Assembly: GCA_947598455.1 (NCBI GenBank) | Contig: CANQFI010000028.1 | Coordinates: 1-15,878, forward strand | Source: an uncultured Bacilli bacterium | GTDB lineage: Bacteria > Bacillota_I > Bacilli_A > RF39 > UBA660 | DNA length: 15,878 nt | Direction of reading: 5' to 3' | Shown here: piece after piece, positions 12,465-15,878 of the stretch | Layout: each line of letters opens with the position of its first letter | Numbering within the stretch: position 1 is the stretch's first letter | Notes under the pieces: model-generated | Databases searched by the model: none | Seen by the model: the letters and a program-made list of their open reading frames with translations, nothing else | What the model was told of the DNA's origin: nothing | Program-made: the position numbers and the translations under genes

Positions 12465-13715
12465 ATGAAAGTTAAGAAAAAGGCTTTTTTCATAATGTTT
12501 TTACTAATTATTAGTATATTTATAGGAAGCAGTTATGTTTTTGCTGAAGATTTATATTATATGCCAAATAAAGGAGAGTCTTATTTAAAGTCTGAACATG
12601 TTTATAGTTGGCATACTCCAGAGGGAGATTCGAGACATAACTATCGTGCTATAGTTCATACTTTAGTAAGAGGCGATATTGATACTTCAGAATTTGAAAG
12701 TAGTGCTGATTTTACTGAAAGGTTTTCAGTTCCATGGGGATTAACAGATGAAGAATATTTTTTAGTATATTGTGCTGATATTAATATTCCTGCATTGGAG
12801 TTAGAACAATATAGAAAAGTACCAATTGAAAATGCAACTTATATTGATGATAACGTAAAGAGTAATATAATTGGAATGTTAAAGTCATCTTGGCCATATT
12901 TGTCTTTAGATAAAGCTATTAGTAATTTAGTAGAAGCTAAGGTTTTAGAAGTAAAAGAGGTTAATGGAGAGGTTTATTATACTTCACCTTTGAATTTAAC
13001 ACCAACAAAATCAATTACGGAACATGAATTTGTTAGCGCATTACAAATGGCTATTTTCTATTATACCAATCCTAATCAAGTAAATAATATATATGATTCA
13101 ACTTTAACTCTTAATTCAAAAACAGTTTTATCACCAACGAAACCATTTAATAATCCATGGGAAGTTGATGATCTTGAAGACGGAACAATTGATGAAGTAA
13201 AAAATAATATTACAGCTTTGTATAATTATTTTATAAGTCAAAAAGGAGTAGAAGAAAATTTTAAAATTGAATCTGCTAATATAGAGTTTAAGAATAAAAA
13301 TTTTGTTGTGACAATTAAAACAAATAGAGATTTTAATGAAAAAGATGAAATAGCATTAAATTTAAGTCGAGATTCTGAGGAGATAGGTACTTATAAATTA
13401 ACTGATTTAACAAAAGAAGGAGATTCAACTTATTCATTAACTGTGGATAATAAAGGTAAAAAGGATCTTACGTTATCTTATAGTGGTAAAGAATTTGTCG
13501 ATTTAAAAACATATGTATTTGAAGCTGTAGGTGGTAAAGAACAATCGCAAACTTTTTTAGGAATATCTTCAACGTATCTACCAGTTAATGGTAAATTACA
13601 AGTTATTATTCCACCATCAACAAATTCTTTTGTTTCAATTGTTATAGTATTAATATTAGGTATTTGTCTTTTTGGAATTGTATATTTTAATAAAAAGAAA
13701 AAATATTATAATTAA
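12465..13715 (+). CDS. Secreted thioester-domain (TQXA-like) surface protein
   Basis: 416 residues with a Sec signal peptide (cleavage probable after VFA, residue 27). The N-terminal region (about 28-260) looks like a thioester domain: C103 in EYFLVYCADIN and Q194 in SALQMAIFYYTN. These correspond to the Cys and the TQxA-type Gln that form an internal thioester in Gram-positive adhesins and let them bind host proteins covalently. A beta-rich Ig-like domain follows (about 268-365, ANIEFKNKNFVVTIKT through DLTLSYSGKEF). The C-terminus has PPSTN (383-387), a hydrophobic segment (388-408) and NKKKKYYN, the layout of a sortase sorting signal but without LPxTG. Without a matching sortase it would be a simple membrane anchor. 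ATG 12465 follows AGGAGATA. The family call rests on motif placement only. Confidence 0.7.
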   Translation: MKVKKKAFFIMFLLIISIFIGSSYVFAEDLYYMPNKGESYLKSEHVYSWHTPEGDSRHNYRAIVHTLVRGDIDTSEFESSADFTERFSVPWGLTDEEYFLVYCADINIPALELEQYRKVPIENATYIDDNVKSNIIGMLKSSWPYLSLDKAISNLVEAKVLEVKEVNGEVYYTSPLNLTPTKSITEHEFVSALQMAIFYYTNPNQVNNIYDSTLTLNSKTVLSPTKPFNNPWEVDDLEDGTIDEVKNNITALYNYFISQKGVEENFKIESANIEFKNKNFVVTIKTNRDFNEKDEIALNLSRDSEEIGTYKLTDLTKEGDSTYSLTVDNKGKKDLTLSYSGKEFVDLKTYVFEAVGGKEQSQTFLGISSTYLPVNGKLQVIIPPSTNSFVSIVIVLILGICLFGIVYFNKKKKYYN

Positions 13716-13728
13716 TAAAAAATTTATG

Positions 13729-13757
13729 AAGATTAACAAATAGTGTTAATCTTTTTT
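13729..13757 (+). terminator. Terminator of the thioester-protein gene
   Basis: Stem AAGATTAACA (13729-13738) / TGTTAATCTT (13744-13753) with loop AATAG and T tract 13752-13757. Confidence 0.88.
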
Positions 13758-13761
13758 AGTC

Positions 13762-13787
13762 AAAAAAAACACCTAATTACTAGATGT
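13762..13787 (-). terminator. rnjA terminator containing the rnjA stop codon
   Basis: On the minus strand ACATCTA (13787-13781) pairs with TAGGTGT (13775-13769), one G-U wobble, loop GTAAT, followed by a T8 run. The rnjA stop TAG (13773-13775) is the first triplet of the 3' arm. It lies back to back with the rightward terminator of the converging gene. Confidence 0.75.
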
Positions 13788-15455
13788 TTCTCTTACTTCC
13801 ATAATAACTGGTAAGACGATTGGTCTTCGACCAGTTAAATTATTAATAAAGGGATGTAATTCTAAGATAATTTGATTTTTTAAATCAGTATAACTATATG
13901 GATTGTTACTTAAGAAATTTGTAATAACTTCCGTTGTCTTTTTTTCTATTTGATTAATTAGTTCAGCATTTTCATTTACTAAGACAAATCCTCTAGTAGT
14001 TATATTTGGTTTAATTAATAATTTTTTTGTAAAAGGGTTGATATTAATAATAGTTATTAAAATACCATCACGACTCATTAATTTACGATCTTTAATAACC
14101 ACAGAACCAACTTCACCAATACGAGAGCCATCAACATAGACATCACCAGCTGTAACACTAGGCCCACGATGAACTCCTTCATTATCTAAAATTAAAGAGT
14201 CACCATTTTGCATAATGAAAATGTTTTCTGGTTTAACATCACAAGAGATAGCTAGTTCAGCATGGCTTTTTAACATACGATATTCACCATGCATTGGCAT
14301 AAAGTATTCTGGTTTAATAAGTCTTAGCATTAATTTTAATTCTTCTTGTTTAGCATGTCCAGAAGTATGAATATCACTAAATTCGGAGTTAGTGATAACT
14401 TTAACACCTTTTAAATATAACTTGTTTATAATTCTGTTAATACCAGCAGCATTACCAGGAATAGGGTTAGAAGAAAAGACAACTAAATCATCAGGAAGTA
14501 AAGAAATTTGTTTATGAGTTCCATTAGCAATACGAGATAAAGCTGCTAGTGGTTCACCTTGAGAACCGGTACATAAGATACAAATTTCATTTTTCTTTAA
14601 ACTTTTAGCTTGATTAGAATCAATAAAAATTGATTTATCATTAAGTAAGCCGTTATTTAAAGCTAGATTAGTTGCTGTTTCCATACTACGACCAAAAACA
14701 ATTATTTTACGATTGTTTTTACGGCAGGTTTCAACAATGTGTTTAACACGGTAAATATTAGATGCAAATGTTGCAATTATAATGCGACCATTATAACCAT
14801 TAACAATATCAGATAAAGCTTCATCAACAGAGTTTTCACTTTTAGAAAAACCTTCTGATAAAGCATTTGTACTATCACTCAATAATAAACGAACACCTTT
14901 TTTACCAACTTCAGCCATTTTATGTAAGTCAGCCATTGGACCAATTGGTGTTAAATCGAATTTAAAATCTCCAGTAGAAACAATCGTTCCGTTTGGAGTG
15001 TGAAGAACTATACCATAACTATCAGGTATTGAGTGCGTAGTAGCAATAAATTCAATATCAAAATATTTTGTTTTAATTCTTGTATCAGAATTAATAACTT
15101 CTAAATTTTTATAACCAATGTTGCGATCTTCTAATTTATTTTTTATTAAGCTAATTGAAGTATTAGCACCATAGATAACAGGAATATTAACACTTTGTAG
15201 TAAAAAAGGAATTCCTCCTATATGATCTTCATGACCATGAGTAATTAATAAACCTTTAATTTTTTCTTCATTTTGTTTTAAATAGGTAACATCTTGGATA
15301 ACATAATCAATACCAAGTAAATCACTTTCGGGGAAAATGACACCGGCATCAATTATGAATATTTCGTCTTTATGGGTAACAACATACATGTTTTTACCGA
15401 CTTCTCCTAAGCCACCTAAAGCAATGACGGATGTATATCCATCTTTATTATTCAT
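13773..15455 (-). CDS. rnjA: Ribonuclease J1
   Basis: 5'-3' exo- and endoribonuclease of the metallo-beta-lactamase/beta-CASP family, used in mRNA turnover and rRNA maturation. The 560-residue length matches B. subtilis RNase J1 (about 555). Metal ligands are H73-x-H75-x-D77-H78 in THGHEDHIGG, H141 in TTHSIPDS and D163 in TGDFKFD. The beta-CASP motifs are LLSDSTNAL, the C-terminal-side TSGHA and PMHGEYRML. The intact HGHEDH favours J1 over J2, whose motif is degenerate in Bacillus. The start ATG (15453-15455) is preceded on the minus strand by GAAAGGAAAG. It is a single-gene leftward unit, divergent from the ftsY-like gene. Confidence 0.96.
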   Translation of the reverse strand: MNNKDGYTSVIALGGLGEVGKNMYVVTHKDEIFIIDAGVIFPESDLLGIDYVIQDVTYLKQNEEKIKGLLITHGHEDHIGGIPFLLQSVNIPVIYGANTSISLIKNKLEDRNIGYKNLEVINSDTRIKTKYFDIEFIATTHSIPDSYGIVLHTPNGTIVSTGDFKFDLTPIGPMADLHKMAEVGKKGVRLLLSDSTNALSEGFSKSENSVDEALSDIVNGYNGRIIIATFASNIYRVKHIVETCRKNNRKIIVFGRSMETATNLALNNGLLNDKSIFIDSNQAKSLKKNEICILCTGSQGEPLAALSRIANGTHKQISLLPDDLVVFSSNPIPGNAAGINRIINKLYLKGVKVITNSEFSDIHTSGHAKQEELKLMLRLIKPEYFMPMHGEYRMLKSHAELAISCDVKPENIFIMQNGDSLILDNEGVHRGPSVTAGDVYVDGSRIGEVGSVVIKDRKLMSRDGILITIININPFTKKLLIKPNITTRGFVLVNENAELINQIEKKTTEVITNFLSNNPYSYTDLKNQIILELHPFINNLTGRRPIVLPVIMEVRETSSN

Positions 15456-15524
15456 AACGTAATCTTTCCTTTCAAATTAATAATAATTAATAAAAATAAA
15501 AGTATTAGTTCTTCGCTATAAGTA

Positions 15525-15576
15525 ATTATATATCAAAGTATGTTAAAAGTCTAGTTTTATAATGATTTTGTGTCAA
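15525..15576 (-). promoter_or_regulatory. Two interlocked promoters for rnjA
   Basis: On the minus strand, TTGACA (15576-15571) is 17 bp from TAGACT (15553-15548). The same TAGACT is 17 bp from a perfect TATAAT (15530-15525). The middle hexamer can therefore serve as -10 of the first promoter or -35 of the second. Starts would fall about 23 nt apart, with leaders of roughly 63 and 86 nt. Confidence 0.55.
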
Positions 15577-15629
15577 GTAATTATTTTAGATATTTGGTCT
15601 TTTTTATAGCAAAATTGCGTAAGATAAGG

Positions 15630-15635
15630 TATACT
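15630..15635 (+). promoter_or_regulatory. Candidate -10 of the ftsY-like gene
   Basis: TATACT at 15630-15635 with only a weak -35 candidate (TAGCAA at 15607-15612, 17-bp spacing). The leader before the ATG would be about 10 nt and would start at the ribosome site GTGGTGAT (15640-15647). Confidence 0.4.
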
Positions 15636-15651
15636 ATTTGTGGTGATAGAT

Positions 15652-15878
15652 ATGGGATTATTTGATAAATTAAAAAATATTTTGAAGAAAAAAGAAAAAG
15701 TTGTTGAAGAAGTTAAAAAAGAATATAATGTTACTAATGATGAAGAACTAAGTGAGATAAGTGTTTTTGATAATAATGTAGCTGAAGAAGAAATTTTTGA
15801 AGATGATTATGAAACAGAAGATCTTGAAGATTTAGAAGAAAATGAATTATCACAAGATGAAGAAGTAGAAGAAATTGA
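15652..15878 (+). CDS. ftsY: N-terminus of a probable FtsY (SRP receptor), cut by the window end
   Basis: An open frame from ATG 15652 has no stop to the end of the window (75 codons). The protein starts MGLFDKLKNILKKKEKVVEE, a basic amphipathic helix typical of FtsY N-termini. It continues as a long Glu/Asp-rich stretch like the acidic A domain. FtsY docks ribosome-SRP complexes at the membrane. The diagnostic NG GTPase domain lies beyond the window, so the name rests on the start and acidity only. Another acidic cytoplasmic protein is possible. ATG follows GTGGTGAT. Confidence 0.6.
   Translation, partial: MGLFDKLKNILKKKEKVVEEVKKEYNVTNDEELSEISVFDNNVAEEEIFEDDYETEDLEDLEENELSQDEEVEEI

Noticed and set aside
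1..15878. tRNA genes, CRISPR arrays, prophage or toxin-antitoxin modules
   Set aside because: None seen: no cloverleaf with a TTCGA-type T-loop, no regularly spaced repeats, and every long frame is assigned to a core or envelope gene.

Overview
This 15.9 kb window comes from a very AT-rich, low-GC Gram-positive bacterium. The gene set and order follow the Bacillus pattern in three places: dnaD-nth next to ponA-recU and gpsB-rnpB; a rodZ/ymfM-like gene followed by pgsA, recA and rny; and an RNase J gene. Trp codons are TGG and no gene needs TGA read-through, so the standard bacterial code fits and a Mycoplasma-type code does not. PBP1A, GpsB, RecU, type-B RNase P RNA, RNase Y and RNase J1 together with very low GC point to a cell-walled member of the Bacilli. 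I would guess a host-associated lineage near RF39 or Erysipelotrichales, but that placement is inference.

Layout. (1) 1-2532, rightward: a terminator of the preceding gene, then a tightly overlapping operon cca-dnaD-nth (tRNA 3'-end repair, replication restart/initiation, base-excision repair). (2) 2550-5824, leftward: recU-ponA operon (Holliday-junction resolvase and bifunctional class A PBP). It converges on nth over a shared palindromic terminator. (3) 5825-6800, rightward: an intergenic region with a candidate 30-codon gene, then gpsB under a consensus promoter, then rnpB (RNase P RNA) 5 nt after the gpsB stop. (4) 6838-9175, rightward: short RodZ/YmfM-like membrane protein, pgsA, a terminator, and recA with its own promoter. 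The cinA gene often found between pgsA and recA in Bacilli is absent. (5) 9330-13715, rightward: rny, then two envelope genes. One encodes a lipoprotein of unknown function and the other a thioester-domain surface protein. (6) 13773-15455, leftward: rnjA. (7) 15652-end, rightward: start of a gene with an acidic N-terminus, most likely ftsY, cut by the window edge.

Most of the window is core housekeeping. It combines cell division and wall synthesis (GpsB, PBP1A, RodZ-like, PgsA), recombination and repair (RecU, RecA, Nth, DnaD) and RNA processing (RNase P RNA, RNase Y, RNase J1, CCA transferase). The accessory and most interesting part is 10884-13760. The lipoprotein promoter has an uninterrupted run of eight Gs exactly between a TTGACA -35 and a TATACT -10, the classic geometry for slipped-strand promoter phase variation. 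The next gene encodes a putative thioester adhesin with a Cys/Gln pair and a non-canonical wall-sorting-like C-terminus. Its promoter shares an 18-bp block (17 identical) with that of recA. Genome compaction is visible throughout: gene overlaps, short leaders, and terminators whose hairpins contain the stop codon of the gene they terminate. No tRNA, CRISPR array, complete insertion sequence or phage gene was seen.
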